A stretch of DNA of 64,000 nt from an uncultured Clostridia bacterium (GCA_947589215.1 CANQCL010000011.1:1-64000), one strand, 5' to 3'. Numbered from the stretch's first letter, positions 10,475 through 18,908 are shown. Notes: generated by a model not told the origin, from the letters alone. Made by a program: numbers and translations.

Positions 10475-10511
10475 AAAGGAGGATTGCTCTTTTGAGCAAG
10501 CTAAAATTATG
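10475..10511 (+). promoter_or_regulatory. Shine-Dalgarno - stem-loop - ATG initiation region
   Basis: A strong SD AAAGGAGG (10475-10482) is 26 nt from the ATG (10509). Between them TTGCTC (10484-10489) and GAGCAA (10494-10499) form a 6-bp stem with a TTTT loop. With the hairpin folded the spacing falls to about 10 nt. The same layout occurs at galU (11603-11642) and ysxC (16404-16442). Confidence 0.7.
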
Positions 10512-11504
10512 GCAAATTATTATGGTTCAAAATGTATAGTATGCGACAGAAAATTTGAAGAAAACGATGATATAGTTGTCTGTCCTGATTGCGGAACGCC
10601 CTATCATCGGGATTGCTACAATCAGGCAGGAGAGTGTATAAATAAAGAGCTTCACGATAAAGGAATATCGTGGAGCCAAAAAAACAATTATGATGAAAAC
10701 GCAGCAGAGAAAGCTGAATCGGTTGAGAATAAAGTATGTCCCAGATGCGGATTTTACAATGCCAAAGAGCAGAATTTTTGTTCTCAGTGCGGTCTGCCGC
10801 TTAACAGTGAGAATGAAAATCAGCATTTTAACGAGGATAAAAATCAAAATCCATACTCAGATTTCGGTTCAATGGGACAGGGCTTTGGCGGATCTTTTCA
10901 AGGCGGACAACCGTTTAATCCGTTTATGGGAGGCTTTGTAACAATTGAGGACGATACTGATATTGACGGTGTAAAAGCAAGGGATATTGCCGATTATGTA
11001 GGAAGTAATAAATTTTATTTTCTGGCGCAGTTTATGAGATTTGCTAAGCTGAAGATAAAAAGGTCGTTTAACTTCTGTGCATTTCTTTTCCCTGAGTATT
11101 ACTATTTTTACAGAAAAATGTTGGGGCACGGATTTTTCTTTCTGACATTTAGAATTGTTATGGCGGTTTTTATGCAAAGTATGCTTTTGAATTTCAATGT
11201 GTCATCAGATTCAACAACAACTGAAATAGTAAACAGGCTTTCTTCGTCGCCGTTATGGTCGGGAATATTTATGGGACTTTCAGTATTATCATTGGCAATT
11301 TACATTATCAGCGGTATGTTTTCAAACTTCTGGTATTTTAAAAAGGCAAAGCATGATATAGAAGCAATAGACCAAACAGCTCAATCTCAGATGCAAAGAC
11401 GTGATACAATTGCAAAACGAGGTGGAACGTCCTTTGGAATCACGATTGGAGCAATAGCGGCTTACTATTTAATAGTAAGGATAATAGCAATGCTCATTAG
11501 CTAG
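10509..11504 (+). CDS. RING-finger/zinc-ribbon membrane protein with DUF2628-like C-terminus
   Basis: The N-terminus (residues about 1-45) has the Cys/His pattern of a prokaryotic RING-like zinc finger (C-x2-C, CPDCG, H-x2-C). A second zinc ribbon (CPRCG...CSQCG, about residues 76-97) follows, then a Gly/Gln/Asn-rich linker. The last ~180 residues contain the 'FYFLAQFMRFAK...FNFCAFLFPEYYYFYRKM' block and about three hydrophobic segments, as in DUF2628-type membrane proteins. It is probably an inner-membrane protein with a cytosolic zinc-binding head; its role is unknown. It is preceded by a tract of 7-bp repeats and initiated through the SD-hairpin arrangement. Confidence 0.75.
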   Translation: MANYYGSKCIVCDRKFEENDDIVVCPDCGTPYHRDCYNQAGECINKELHDKGISWSQKNNYDENAAEKAESVENKVCPRCGFYNAKEQNFCSQCGLPLNSENENQHFNEDKNQNPYSDFGSMGQGFGGSFQGGQPFNPFMGGFVTIEDDTDIDGVKARDIADYVGSNKFYFLAQFMRFAKLKIKRSFNFCAFLFPEYYYFYRKMLGHGFFFLTFRIVMAVFMQSMLLNFNVSSDSTTTEIVNRLSSSPLWSGIFMGLSVLSLAIYIISGMFSNFWYFKKAKHDIEAIDQTAQSQMQRRDTIAKRGGTSFGITIGAIAAYYLIVRIIAMLIS

Positions 11505-11553
11505 TGGCAAGAAGCAAGGGACTAGAGACTGTAAAAAATAGAAAATAAATAGC

Positions 11554-11585
11554 GATGCAAAGTTACATTTGCTGTTTGCATCTTT
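11554..11585 (+). terminator. Weak terminator-like hairpin upstream of galU
   Basis: GATGCAAA (11554-11561) pairs with TTTGCATC (11575-11582) across a 13-nt loop and is followed by only three T. It may end the preceding transcript inefficiently. Confidence 0.4.
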
Positions 11586-11602
11586 GGATTAAGTATTCTA
11601 AC

Positions 11603-11642
11603 AGGAGGATGCTCGATTTAAGAGCATACGGTCATAAGTATG
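11603..11642 (+). promoter_or_regulatory. Shine-Dalgarno - stem-loop - ATG initiation region of galU
   Basis: AGGAGG (11603-11608) lies 31 nt from the ATG at 11640. ATGCTC (11609-11614) and GAGCAT (11622-11627) form a 6-bp stem with a 7-nt loop. Folding reduces the effective spacing to about 12 nt. Confidence 0.65.
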
Positions 11643-12521
11643 AAAGTAAAAAAGGCTATAATTCCTGCCGGCGGATGGGGAACTCGTGATTTGCCTGCGA
11701 CAAAGGCTATGCCTAAAGAGCTTTTGCCTATTGTTGACAAGCCTGCCATTCAGTATAATGTTGAAGAGGCTGTAAAGAGCGGCATAACGGATATATGTAT
11801 TATATTAAGTCCGGACAAGGACATTGTTAAAAAACATTTTGCTACTAACGAAAGGCTTGAAAGACATTTAGAAAACGGCGGGAAAAAGTATGAGCAGAAG
11901 TTAAAAGAGGTTCAGAAAATTTCCCGTATGGCTGATATCACTTACATTGTTCAGGATAACGCTTTGGGACTTGGACACGCTGTTTCATTGGCAAAGGATT
12001 TTGTAAACGGTGAATCGTTTGCTGTTTTGTATGGCGACGATGTGATTATTGGAGATGTTCCGTGCTGTAAGCAGGTGTGCGGCGCATATGAGAAATATGG
12101 TTTAGGTACTGTTGCAATTAAAGAAGTGTCAGATGAAGACATAGTCAAGTATTCTTCGATGAAATGTGAAAAAATTAAGGATAATGTTTACTCAATATCC
12201 GATATGATAGAAAAACCTGCACTTACGGACAAGTTCTCAAACTTTTCTATTTTGGGAAGATGCGTTTTGCCGTATGAGATATTTGATATACTGGATAATA
12301 TTCCAAAGGGCAGAGGCGGGGAGTATCAGCTTACCGACGCTATGGCTGTTCTTGCTAGAGAAAAAGGTATGATAGGCATAGATTTTCTTGGAGACAGATT
12401 TGATGTAGGAAGCAAATACGGAATGTTAGAGGCTTCAATAAAAGTGGGACTTAAACACCCCGAAGTAAGGGAAGATTTGGAAAAATTAATAGTAAAACTA
12501 GCACAGAAAATTAATTGTTGA
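11640..12521 (+). CDS. galU: UTP--glucose-1-phosphate uridylyltransferase
   Basis: GalU makes UDP-glucose from UTP and glucose-1-phosphate, a precursor of cell-surface polysaccharides and glycolipids. The 293-residue protein has the nucleotidyltransferase signature near the N-terminus ('PAGGWGTRDLPATKAMPKELLP') and the typical 'QYNVEEAVKSGI', 'ALGLGHAV' and 'GRGGEYQLTDA' blocks. The signature reads GWGTRD where GLGTRF is more common. The start codon is reached through the SD-hairpin arrangement (11603-11642). The -35 element of the rpsF promoter overlaps the galU stop codon. Confidence 0.95.
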   Translation: MKVKKAIIPAGGWGTRDLPATKAMPKELLPIVDKPAIQYNVEEAVKSGITDICIILSPDKDIVKKHFATNERLERHLENGGKKYEQKLKEVQKISRMADITYIVQDNALGLGHAVSLAKDFVNGESFAVLYGDDVIIGDVPCCKQVCGAYEKYGLGTVAIKEVSDEDIVKYSSMKCEKIKDNVYSISDMIEKPALTDKFSNFSILGRCVLPYEIFDILDNIPKGRGGEYQLTDAMAVLAREKGMIGIDFLGDRFDVGSKYGMLEASIKVGLKHPEVREDLEKLIVKLAQKINC

Positions 12522-12546
12522 CAAAAATAAGATTTTGTGCTATAAT
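12518..12546 (+). promoter_or_regulatory. Sigma-A promoter of rpsF-ssb-rpsR
   Basis: TTGACA (12518-12523), 17 bp and TATAAT (12541-12546) match the consensus exactly. The -35 overlaps the galU stop codon. The short leader (about 12553-12608) contains a hairpin (12563-12581), where an S6:S18 autoregulatory site could lie, but the known motif is not clearly visible. Confidence 0.85.
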
Positions 12547-12608
12547 TCACTAGTTATCCTTGCTTGTGTTTAAAACGCAGGCGAAATCTAAAAGGAGGTG
12601 CAGTTGTA

Positions 12609-12899
12609 ATGGCAAAGGTTACAGAAAAGTACGAGGCTATGGTTGTACTCAGCACTAAACTCAGCGAAGAAGAAACTCAAGCTTTAACGCAAAAGTTTGG
12701 CGACCTGATTTCAGCTAATGCCGAGCAGGTTTCAATTGACGAGTGGGGCAAGAGAAAGCTTGCTTATCCTATCAATTTTGAAAATGAAGGCTACTACATT
12801 CTTTGGAATTTTGTTTCAAAGCCAAGCTTTCCGGCAGAGCTGGAGCGTGTACTCAAGATCACTGACGGTGTTCTGAGATTTTTAGTTACAGTTAGCTAA
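12609..12899 (+). CDS. rpsF: 30S ribosomal protein S6
   Basis: S6 binds 16S rRNA in the 30S platform together with S18. The 96-residue protein has the usual length and pattern ('YEAMVVLSTKLSEEE...EQVSIDEWGKRKLAYPINFENEGYYILWNF'). The frame extends further upstream to a TTG at 12564, but the ATG at 12609 has an AAAGGAGG ribosome binding site at good distance and gives the normal family N-terminus. It is the first gene of the conserved rpsF-ssb-rpsR operon, which couples ribosome assembly and a replication protein. Confidence 0.96.
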   Translation: MAKVTEKYEAMVVLSTKLSEEETQALTQKFGDLISANAEQVSIDEWGKRKLAYPINFENEGYYILWNFVSKPSFPAELERVLKITDGVLRFLVTVS

Positions 12900-12923
12900 C
12901 ATTAGCAGAAGGGAAGATACGTT

Positions 12924-13388
12924 ATGTTAAACAGAGTCATTTTGATGGGTAGGATAACCCATGATTTAGAGCTTAAACAAACGCAAAGCGGCGTAAGTGT
13001 TTTGTCATTCAGCATTGCTGTTGACAGAGGTTATGTGAGACAGGGTGAAGAAAGGCAGACGGATTTTATAAATTGTGTGGCATGGCGTCAGAGGGCTGAA
13101 TTTATAAACAATTATTTTGCAAAGGGCAGAATGATCGCAATTGAGGGAAGTCTTCAGACAAGAACCTACGATGACAAAAACGGCGTTAAGCATTATGTTT
13201 CTGAAGTTGTTGTAGATAACGTATCGTTTACCGGCGAGCCTAAACAGCAGAGCACAACAACAAGCTCTACGTTCAGCACACCGGCTCAGAATACCTCTGT
13301 TAATAGCGATTCTTCAAATGAGTCTATAGCCATTGGCGATATAGATGATTTTGAGGTCGTTATTTCAGATGACGGAGTTCCGTTTTAA
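12924..13388 (+). CDS. ssb: Single-stranded DNA-binding protein
   Basis: SSB coats single-stranded DNA in replication, repair and recombination. Residues 1-105 form the OB fold ('MLNRVILMGRITHDLELKQT...FSIAVDRGY...DFINCVAWRQRAEFI'). A Ser/Thr/Gln-rich linker follows, and the protein ends in the acidic tip DDGVPF, the docking site for partner proteins, here ending in VPF rather than IPF. At 154 residues it has the normal length. It sits between rpsF and rpsR, 24 and 38 bp away, in the standard operon. Confidence 0.96.
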   Translation: MLNRVILMGRITHDLELKQTQSGVSVLSFSIAVDRGYVRQGEERQTDFINCVAWRQRAEFINNYFAKGRMIAIEGSLQTRTYDDKNGVKHYVSEVVVDNVSFTGEPKQQSTTTSSTFSTPAQNTSVNSDSSNESIAIGDIDDFEVVISDDGVPF

Positions 13389-13426
13389 TTAAAACGATTA
13401 AAAATTAGGTAAAGGAGGAAAATTTC

Positions 13427-13663
13427 ATGGAGAGAACCATAAAGCCAATTAAGAGAAGCCGTAAAAAGGTTTGTATGTTTTGTGTTGAAAGAGCAGAAAA
13501 GATTGATTATAAAGATGTAGCTAAGTTAAGAAAGTGCATGACAGAGAGAGCTAAGATTCTTCCGCGTCGTGTTACAGGAACTTGTGCATATCATCAAAGA
13601 GAACTTACATCAGCTATCAAGAGAGCACGCCACGTTGCATTGCTTCCTTATACGGCTGAATAA
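13427..13663 (+). CDS. rpsR: 30S ribosomal protein S18
   Basis: S18 pairs with S6 in the small subunit. The 78-residue protein has the conserved '[30 protein letters not shown]' C-terminus. It keeps four cysteines (CMFC, one near residue 37 and one in TGTC), so it is the zinc-binding 'C+' form of S18. The AAAGGAGG-like ribosome binding site is well placed before the ATG. It is the last gene of the operon; a strong hairpin of the dispersed-repeat type follows. Confidence 0.96.
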   Translation: MERTIKPIKRSRKKVCMFCVERAEKIDYKDVAKLRKCMTERAKILPRRVTGTCAYHQRELTSAIKRARHVALLPYTAE

Positions 13664-13691
13664 TGAGTGAAGATTTAAATTGAAGTACAAG

Positions 13692-13719
13692 GCGTTCGGA
13701 AAAAATTCCGAACGCTTTT
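13692..13719 (+). terminator. Terminator of rpsF-ssb-rpsR (GCGTTCGGAA type)
   Basis: A 10-bp perfect stem GCGTTCGGAA/TTCCGAACGC has a 4-nt loop and is followed by TTTT. The same hairpin opens the dispersed element copies at 17041, 27538 and 58046. Confidence 0.9.
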
Positions 13720-13730
13720 CTCATGCAACG

Positions 13731-13806
13731 GCGTTAAGTACATAGATGTATAATCACTTTGCAAGCTTTCCAAAGTCAGACTGTGCAGGGGAAAATGTCG
13801 CTTAAC
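13731..13806 (+). repeat. Decayed relative of the dispersed intergenic element
   Basis: After the hairpin, a 23-bp stretch (about 13768-13790, 'CACTTTGCAAGCTTTCCAAAG') resembles the core of the dispersed element. GCGTTAAG (13731) and CTTAACG (13800) form a long-range inverted repeat. The similarity is weak. Confidence 0.4.
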
Positions 13807-13824
13807 GAATGAATATAATTCCTG

Positions 13825-13853
13825 TTGCAAAATTCTGCGAATGCTGTTATAAT
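13825..13853 (+). promoter_or_regulatory. Promoter of lon-ysxC
   Basis: TTGCAA (13825-13830), 17 bp and TATAAT (13848-13853), about 97 bp upstream of lon. No clear CIRCE or CtsR operator was seen. Confidence 0.7.
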
Positions 13854-13950
13854 AACTTTAATCGATAAATGTTGACATAGTGTTTATATTTTTAGAAGCT
13901 CACATAATCAATGACATACAGTTTAAAGTAAAGAAAGGAACATACATATA

Positions 13951-16371
13951 ATGAACGAAAAAATAAAAACGTCAAACAGCAAAAGCACGCAGGTAATGCC
14001 ATGCGTTGCAATGAGAGATATAGTTGTTTATCCGAATATGATAATACATTTTGATGTCGCAAGGTCGAGGTCTGTGCTGGCATTGAAGGCGGCGCTTGAT
14101 AATGACAGAATGGTTTTTTTGACTACTCAGAAAGACTTGATCGTAGATAAACCGGAGTTTAAAGATTTGTACAAAATAGGTGTAATAGCAGAAATCAAAC
14201 AGATAATAAAAACTCCGGAGGGCTTTTCCAGAGTTTTGGCAGAGGGACTATATAAGGCAAAGGCACAAAATGTTTATCTTTGTGAGAACAGGTATCTTCA
14301 GGCAGAGGTGAAGAGGATTCCTGCATATTCCCGTGAGCCTATGGACGACTATGAACTTCAGGCGGTAATGCGTGAGACGAAACGTACATTTAGAGAGTAT
14401 GCTGAGAATATTCCGAGAATGCCTAAAGAGATTTTAGCATCGGTGTATTCGGCACAAAATCCAAAAAATTTATTTGAGTCTATAATATTTAATATATCTA
14501 TTGCTACAGAATATAAGCAGATGCTTTTGGAAATCAAAACCGTAGGTGAAAAATTGACTCGGCTTATCAGTATTCTGTCAAGCGAACTGGAAGTTTTAAC
14601 TATTGAAAAAGAGATCCAGTCTCAGGTGTCTCAGAACATAGAAGAAAATCAAAGAGAGTATTACCTTAGAGAACAGCTTAAAGTTATACGTTCTGAGCTT
14701 GGAGATGATTCAGAAGATAACGATATAGATTCATACGCTAATAAAATATGCGAACTGAATCTTGACGATGAACATAGGGATAAGCTTTTAGGAGAGGTCA
14801 GAAGGCTTGAAAAAATGCCGTCGGGCTCGCAGGAGGCAGTTGTTATAAGAACTTATCTTGATACTTGTTTAGCACTTCCTTGGAATAAGTCTACTGAAGA
14901 TACAGCAAATATAGAGAAGGCAAGAAAAATTCTTGACAATGACCATTACGGACTTAAAAATGTTAAGGAAAGAATACTTGAAATATTATCTGTTAAGGTT
15001 TTAAATCCGGATATTAGGGGACAGATCATTTGTCTTGCCGGACCTCCGGGAGTAGGTAAAACATCAATCGGAAAATCAATTGCCCGTGCGCTTGGACGGC
15101 AGTATGTAAGGGTGTCGCTCGGCGGAGTTAAGGACGAATCTGATATAAGAGGTCACAGGAAAACTTATGTGGGCGCAATGCCGGGAAGAATTATAACTGC
15201 ACTTAAACAGGCAGGAACTAACAATCCTGTAATGCTTCTTGACGAGATCGATAAGATGAGCAATGATTTCAGAGGAGATCCGTCTTCTGCAATGCTTGAG
15301 GTTTTAGACAGCGAACAGAATAAAGAGTTCAGAGACCACTATATAGAAATGCCTTTTGATTTGTCAAATGTTCTTTTTATAACTACGGCAAATAACCTTA
15401 ATACCATTCAGGCACCTTTGCTCGACAGAATGGAGGTTATTGAGCTTTCAAGCTACACCAGAGAAGAAAAGTTCAATATCGCAAAGCGCCATCTTATCCC
15501 GAAGCAGTTAAAGGCTAACGGAATGAAGTCAACACAGATGAAAATTTCTGACGACTGCATTTATACTCTTGTTGACAGCTATACAAGAGAAGCAGGAGTT
15601 AGAAAGCTTGAAAGGTGCATAGCGTCTTTATGCAGAAAAGCAGCTAAGGAAATTGTGGAAAACGATGTTAAAAAGGTAACGTTTAAAGAAAGCAATATTG
15701 AGAAGTATTTAGGGGTTAAAAAGTATCTTCCTGACCTTGTTGCAAAAGAAAGCGAGGTAGGATTAGTAAACGGTCTTGCGTGGACGGCTGTAGGCGGTGT
15801 TACTATGCCTATGGAGGTTCTGGTACTTGACGGTAAGGGAGAAATAACTCTTACAGGCTCTCTCGGTGACGTTATGAAAGAAAGTGCTAAGATCGCAGTA
15901 AGCTATTGCAGAAGTGTCGCTGATAAGTTTAATATTGATAAGGAATTTTATAAAACTAAGGATCTACATATTCACGCACCGGAGGGAGCAGTGCCAAAGG
16001 ACGGCCCTTCGGCGGGAGTTACTATGGTAACGGCTATGATTTCAGCACTGTCTGGCACTCCTGTTAAAAGCTCTGTCGCAATGACTGGCGAGATCACCCT
16101 GAGGGGAAAGGTTCTGCCAATCGGAGGTTTAAAGGAAAAGTCAATGGCGGCTTACAAAGCAGGAATTAAAACTATAGTAATTCCGTATGATAATAAGGCT
16201 GATATTGAGGAGATCGACGATGCAGTTAAGTCATCTGTTGAAATTGTTTTGGCAAAGAATATAAGCGATGTTCTTGAAACTGCACTTGATTTCAATGAGA
16301 GTGATGATAAAATTCCTCTCGGTATGATTGCGGGTGAAACTTCAAAAGAAAGTATCACTGCTGCGGTTTAG
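13951..16371 (+). CDS. lon: ATP-dependent protease Lon (endopeptidase La)
   Basis: Lon unfolds and degrades damaged or regulatory proteins. The 806-residue protein has the N-terminal substrate-binding domain (about 1-210) and a coiled middle. The AAA+ module has Walker A GPPGVGKTS (about 363-371) and a Walker B 'MLLDEIDKM'. The C-terminal S16 protease domain has catalytic Ser687 in 'PKDGPSAG' and Lys730 in 'GGLKEK', by analogy with the Ser/Lys dyad of E. coli Lon. A ribosome binding site AAAGGAA precedes the ATG. ysxC follows after about 70 bp, the lon-ysxC order known from Firmicutes. Confidence 0.97.
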   Translation: MNEKIKTSNSKSTQVMPCVAMRDIVVYPNMIIHFDVARSRSVLALKAALDNDRMVFLTTQKDLIVDKPEFKDLYKIGVIAEIKQIIKTPEGFSRVLAEGLYKAKAQNVYLCENRYLQAEVKRIPAYSREPMDDYELQAVMRETKRTFREYAENIPRMPKEILASVYSAQNPKNLFESIIFNISIATEYKQMLLEIKTVGEKLTRLISILSSELEVLTIEKEIQSQVSQNIEENQREYYLREQLKVIRSELGDDSEDNDIDSYANKICELNLDDEHRDKLLGEVRRLEKMPSGSQEAVVIRTYLDTCLALPWNKSTEDTANIEKARKILDNDHYGLKNVKERILEILSVKVLNPDIRGQIICLAGPPGVGKTSIGKSIARALGRQYVRVSLGGVKDESDIRGHRKTYVGAMPGRIITALKQAGTNNPVMLLDEIDKMSNDFRGDPSSAMLEVLDSEQNKEFRDHYIEMPFDLSNVLFITTANNLNTIQAPLLDRMEVIELSSYTREEKFNIAKRHLIPKQLKANGMKSTQMKISDDCIYTLVDSYTREAGVRKLERCIASLCRKAAKEIVENDVKKVTFKESNIEKYLGVKKYLPDLVAKESEVGLVNGLAWTAVGGVTMPMEVLVLDGKGEITLTGSLGDVMKESAKIAVSYCRSVADKFNIDKEFYKTKDLHIHAPEGAVPKDGPSAGVTMVTAMISALSGTPVKSSVAMTGEITLRGKVLPIGGLKEKSMAAYKAGIKTIVIPYDNKADIEEIDDAVKSSVEIVLAKNISDVLETALDFNESDDKIPLGMIAGETSKESITAAV

Positions 16372-16403
16372 TATTCAGAATTTCAAGGCAGATTAATAAT
16401 GAC

Positions 16404-16442
16404 AAAAGGAGGATTGCCTCTAGGGGCATAAATACAGACTTG
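16404..16442 (+). promoter_or_regulatory. Shine-Dalgarno - stem-loop - TTG initiation region of ysxC
   Basis: AAAAGGAGG (16404-16412) is 27 nt from the TTG start (16440). TGCCT (16415-16419) and GGGCA (16424-16428) pair around a CTAG tetraloop. The effective spacing after folding is about 12-13 nt. Confidence 0.6.
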
Positions 16443-17027
16443 AATTTCAACAATGTAGAATTTAAAACATCATACGGCAGGCTTGAGCAGATACCCAAAG
16501 CAGAGCGAATAGAAATAGCTTTTTCGGGGCGTTCAAACGTTGGGAAATCTTCTCTTATCAATAAGATTTTTAACCGAAAACAGTTAGCAAAGGTTAGCTC
16601 TATGCCCGGAAAGACGGTTACGATAAATTTTTTCAGCTTTGAGAACATTTATATTGTCGATTTGCCCGGATATGGTTATGCTAAGGTCTCAAAGGGTGAA
16701 AAGAAAAGATGGGCAAGTCTTATAGAGGGGTATTTGAATGATAAATCAAGAAGGCTAGATTTGATTTTTCAGCTTATTGATATACGTCATGCTCCCTCGA
16801 AGGACGATCTTATGATGATAGATTTTATGGTAGAAAACGAGCTTCCGTTTGTTGTTGTGCTTACAAAGGCTGACAAGCTGAAGCCAACGGCTAGAAAGCA
16901 AAGATTAGAGGCATTCAAGAGCGAGATACCATATTTTGATGAGATAACAGTTATACCTTGCTCTGCACAGACAGGCGAGGGAATAGACAAGATAAAAGAG
17001 ATTATTGAAGAAATTAGTGATAACTGA
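16440..17027 (+). CDS. ysxC: Ribosome biogenesis GTPase YsxC/EngB
   Basis: This essential GTPase assists late assembly of the 50S subunit. The 195-residue protein has the TrmE-Era-EngA-EngB-Septin GTPase motifs: G1 GRSNVGKSS (30-38), G3 'DLPGYGYAKV', G4 'TKADK' and G5 'CSAQTGEG'. No in-frame ATG fits the start; the TTG at 16440 gives the family N-terminus, and its ribosome binding site is separated from it by a small hairpin. It is probably read from the lon promoter. A hairpin of the dispersed element type ends the transcript 14 bp downstream. Confidence 0.93.
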   Translation: MNFNNVEFKTSYGRLEQIPKAERIEIAFSGRSNVGKSSLINKIFNRKQLAKVSSMPGKTVTINFFSFENIYIVDLPGYGYAKVSKGEKKRWASLIEGYLNDKSRRLDLIFQLIDIRHAPSKDDLMMIDFMVENELPFVVVLTKADKLKPTARKQRLEAFKSEIPYFDEITVIPCSAQTGEGIDKIKEIIEEISDN

Positions 17028-17040
17028 TTGAAACACAAAA

Positions 17041-17174
17041 GCGTTCGGAAATCTTCCGAACGCTTTTAGTTTACCTTTCTTGCATCAAGGTACTAGCCTG
17101 CCGTTGCTCAAAATAAACACATTTTGCATACTGCCCAAAGGCAGCAGGGCAGCCAGCGTCACGCTGGTCGGCGG
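17041..17174 (+). repeat. Dispersed intergenic element, copy 1
   Basis: The copy starts with the hairpin GCGTTCGGAA/TTCCGAACGC plus TTTT (17041-17067), which also serves as the ysxC terminator. It lacks the 7-bp repeat part, which is replaced by about 28 bp of other sequence. The conserved core (17096-17174) contains CTGCC-CAAA-GGCAG, the hairpin CCAGCG-TCA-CGCTGG and the closing segment GGCGGT, which can pair with ACTGCC. It lies between convergent genes and ends at the stop codon of the next gene. Confidence 0.8.
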
Positions 17175-17175
17175 T

Positions 17176-18678
17176 TTATTTTAGCTGATTCCTGAATGGT
17201 GCAAGAGGTATTCCGTTCTTGCCGAAGATCGTTACATCATTATAATTAAACCATTGATAGCGGATTTCTACAGCATTTGTATCGCATTTAATACTCATTA
17301 TACTGCCTGATATTTCGGGCACAATTTCCTTAAAGCTTTTTCCGTCATACGATATCTCAAATCCAGTTGCTTTTCCTCTGACTTCAAATCCGTTTTCTGC
17401 GTTATTAAATGAAAGTTTATATCCGTCAGGTGTTTTTTCAATATTTTTAATAGAAGGACCGTAAGCGTCGCAATTATTAAAACCGTATACATTTTTTAAC
17501 GCCAAAAGACTTAAACGGTCTCCTACAGGTTTTTTATCTAACGGGTGAATGTTATTAAGTTCTCCGCAGTCAAGTATAACCGCAGTATGTACATTATAAA
17601 GGGTCTTGCTTGCTTTCATCTGCGCCTCACGAATTACAGGCCATGTTTTGTCGTCAGGTGCGTTTTCATAAGCAAACATAGGTAGCTGAACACACAAAAA
17701 CGGCATTTTACTGTCATAGAAATCTTTACGCCACTTGCAAATAAGATTTGTAAACAGCTTGTAGTAAGTTTCGCACCTGGAAGCGTCTTCTTCTCCCTGA
17801 TAATAGATTATACCTCTGAATGTGTAAGGTGCAATTCGTCTTATCATTGTATTGTACAATCCGCAGGGACGGTAAGGGTTTTTAACTCCCATAGGTCCCG
17901 GCCATTTGCATTCTCCGATTTCCTTTTGAACATCTTCCCATGAAAGCTCGGGATGTTCTTTCTGAATAACTGCCAGACGTTCGTTCCATTCCTTTTCATA
18001 TACAAGGTATTCATCATATATTTTTATCTGTTCTTGCTCGGTTAATCTGCCACAGGCTTTTTGGTAATCCTCAAGATATACATTGGTGTCTTTATCACTG
18101 CTTAGAGTTTCTTCGTCGACCCAAACAGAGGCGGAAGTGCCGCCTAAATTGCATCCTACTATTCCTACAGTACAACCTAGTTTTTCCGAAAGATTTTTAG
18201 CAAAATGACAGCCTACAGCCGACCATACACCGAGAGTATCAGAATCGGAAAGCTCCCAGTGAGAGTTTTTTTCAGCGTTAAAAAGCTCATCGTTTAACAT
18301 TCCGCATCGGGGAACATTGTAGTATCGTATATTGGATTTTCTCATATCGGACATATGCTTTTCTGAATCTTTAGAATTGGAGATGAAATATTCCATATTG
18401 GACTGTCCGCCAGCAAGCCATACCTCGCCTACCGCTATGTTTTTTAGAGTGATCTCTTCACCGCTTGATGACGTAATTGTAAGGTTTAAATCTTCTTTAA
18501 CTTCCATTTCAGGCAGGTAGGCATACCATCTTTCGCCGCTGATTTCAGCAGTTACTTTGTTTTTACCAATCGAGACTGTTATAATTTTATCTTTTTCTGG
18601 TTCATATTCTCCAAAAATGCATACAGGCTTGTTTCTTTGAAGCACCATATTATCTGTGAAAATTGCAGCTAATTTCAT
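17176..18678 (-). CDS. Sialate O-acetylesterase-like SGNH esterase
   Basis: The 500-residue protein looks like the SASA family of carbohydrate O-acetylesterases, which remove acetyl groups from sialic acids or plant and microbial glycans. The nucleophile is Ser93 in 'LAGGQSNMEY'; a C-terminal 'NNIHPLDK' block would supply the Asp/His part of the catalytic set. The order (N-terminal beta domain, SGNH domain, C-terminal beta domain) and length fit. The frame extends upstream, but the ATG at 18678 has GGAGG at good distance and starts with the typical 'LAAIFTDNMVLQRNKP'. There is no signal peptide, so it probably acts in the cytosol on imported sugars. It is transcribed alone. Confidence 0.85.
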   Translation of the reverse strand: MKLAAIFTDNMVLQRNKPVCIFGEYEPEKDKIITVSIGKNKVTAEISGERWYAYLPEMEVKEDLNLTITSSSGEEITLKNIAVGEVWLAGGQSNMEYFISNSKDSEKHMSDMRKSNIRYYNVPRCGMLNDELFNAEKNSHWELSDSDTLGVWSAVGCHFAKNLSEKLGCTVGIVGCNLGGTSASVWVDEETLSSDKDTNVYLEDYQKACGRLTEQEQIKIYDEYLVYEKEWNERLAVIQKEHPELSWEDVQKEIGECKWPGPMGVKNPYRPCGLYNTMIRRIAPYTFRGIIYYQGEEDASRCETYYKLFTNLICKWRKDFYDSKMPFLCVQLPMFAYENAPDDKTWPVIREAQMKASKTLYNVHTAVILDCGELNNIHPLDKKPVGDRLSLLALKNVYGFNNCDAYGPSIKNIEKTPDGYKLSFNNAENGFEVRGKATGFEISYDGKSFKEIVPEISGSIMSIKCDTNAVEIRYQWFNYNDVTIFGKNGIPLAPFRNQLK

Positions 18679-18716
18679 TGTATTCCTCCAAATGTCGATT
18701 TTGATTTCTTTTGTTA

Positions 18717-18745
18717 ATGGTAGCACTAATACAATATAGTGTCAA
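18717..18745 (-). promoter_or_regulatory. Promoter of the esterase gene
   Basis: On the minus strand TTGACA (18740-18745), 17 bp and TACCAT (18717-18722), about 38 bp from the start codon. Confidence 0.6.
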
Positions 18746-18825
18746 GGTGATATGTTATATTGTACAAAGAAAGACCCTTGTGTTTGTATAATACTACAGA
18801 ATTAATCATTTTACATAAAAATTCC

Positions 18826-18854
18826 TTTACTTTCTATAACTTACATAATATAAT
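18826..18854 (+). promoter_or_regulatory. Promoter of the secreted-protein island
   Basis: TTTACT (18826-18831), 17 bp and TATAAT (18849-18854), about 55 bp before the first gene. Confidence 0.5.
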
Positions 18855-18908
18855 ATAAATATAGAATTCTATAAAACTTAATAAATTTAACAACAAGGAC
18901 GTGACATC

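Noticed and set aside
11609-11690. Small overlapping frame starting at ATG 11609 before galU as a leader peptide
   Set aside because: The ATG directly touches the AGGAGG, which is too close for initiation, and the other two SD-hairpin genes have no such frame.
12553-12608. S6:S18-binding autoregulatory leader of rpsF
   Set aside because: A hairpin is present, but the characteristic CCG bulge motif could not be identified with confidence.
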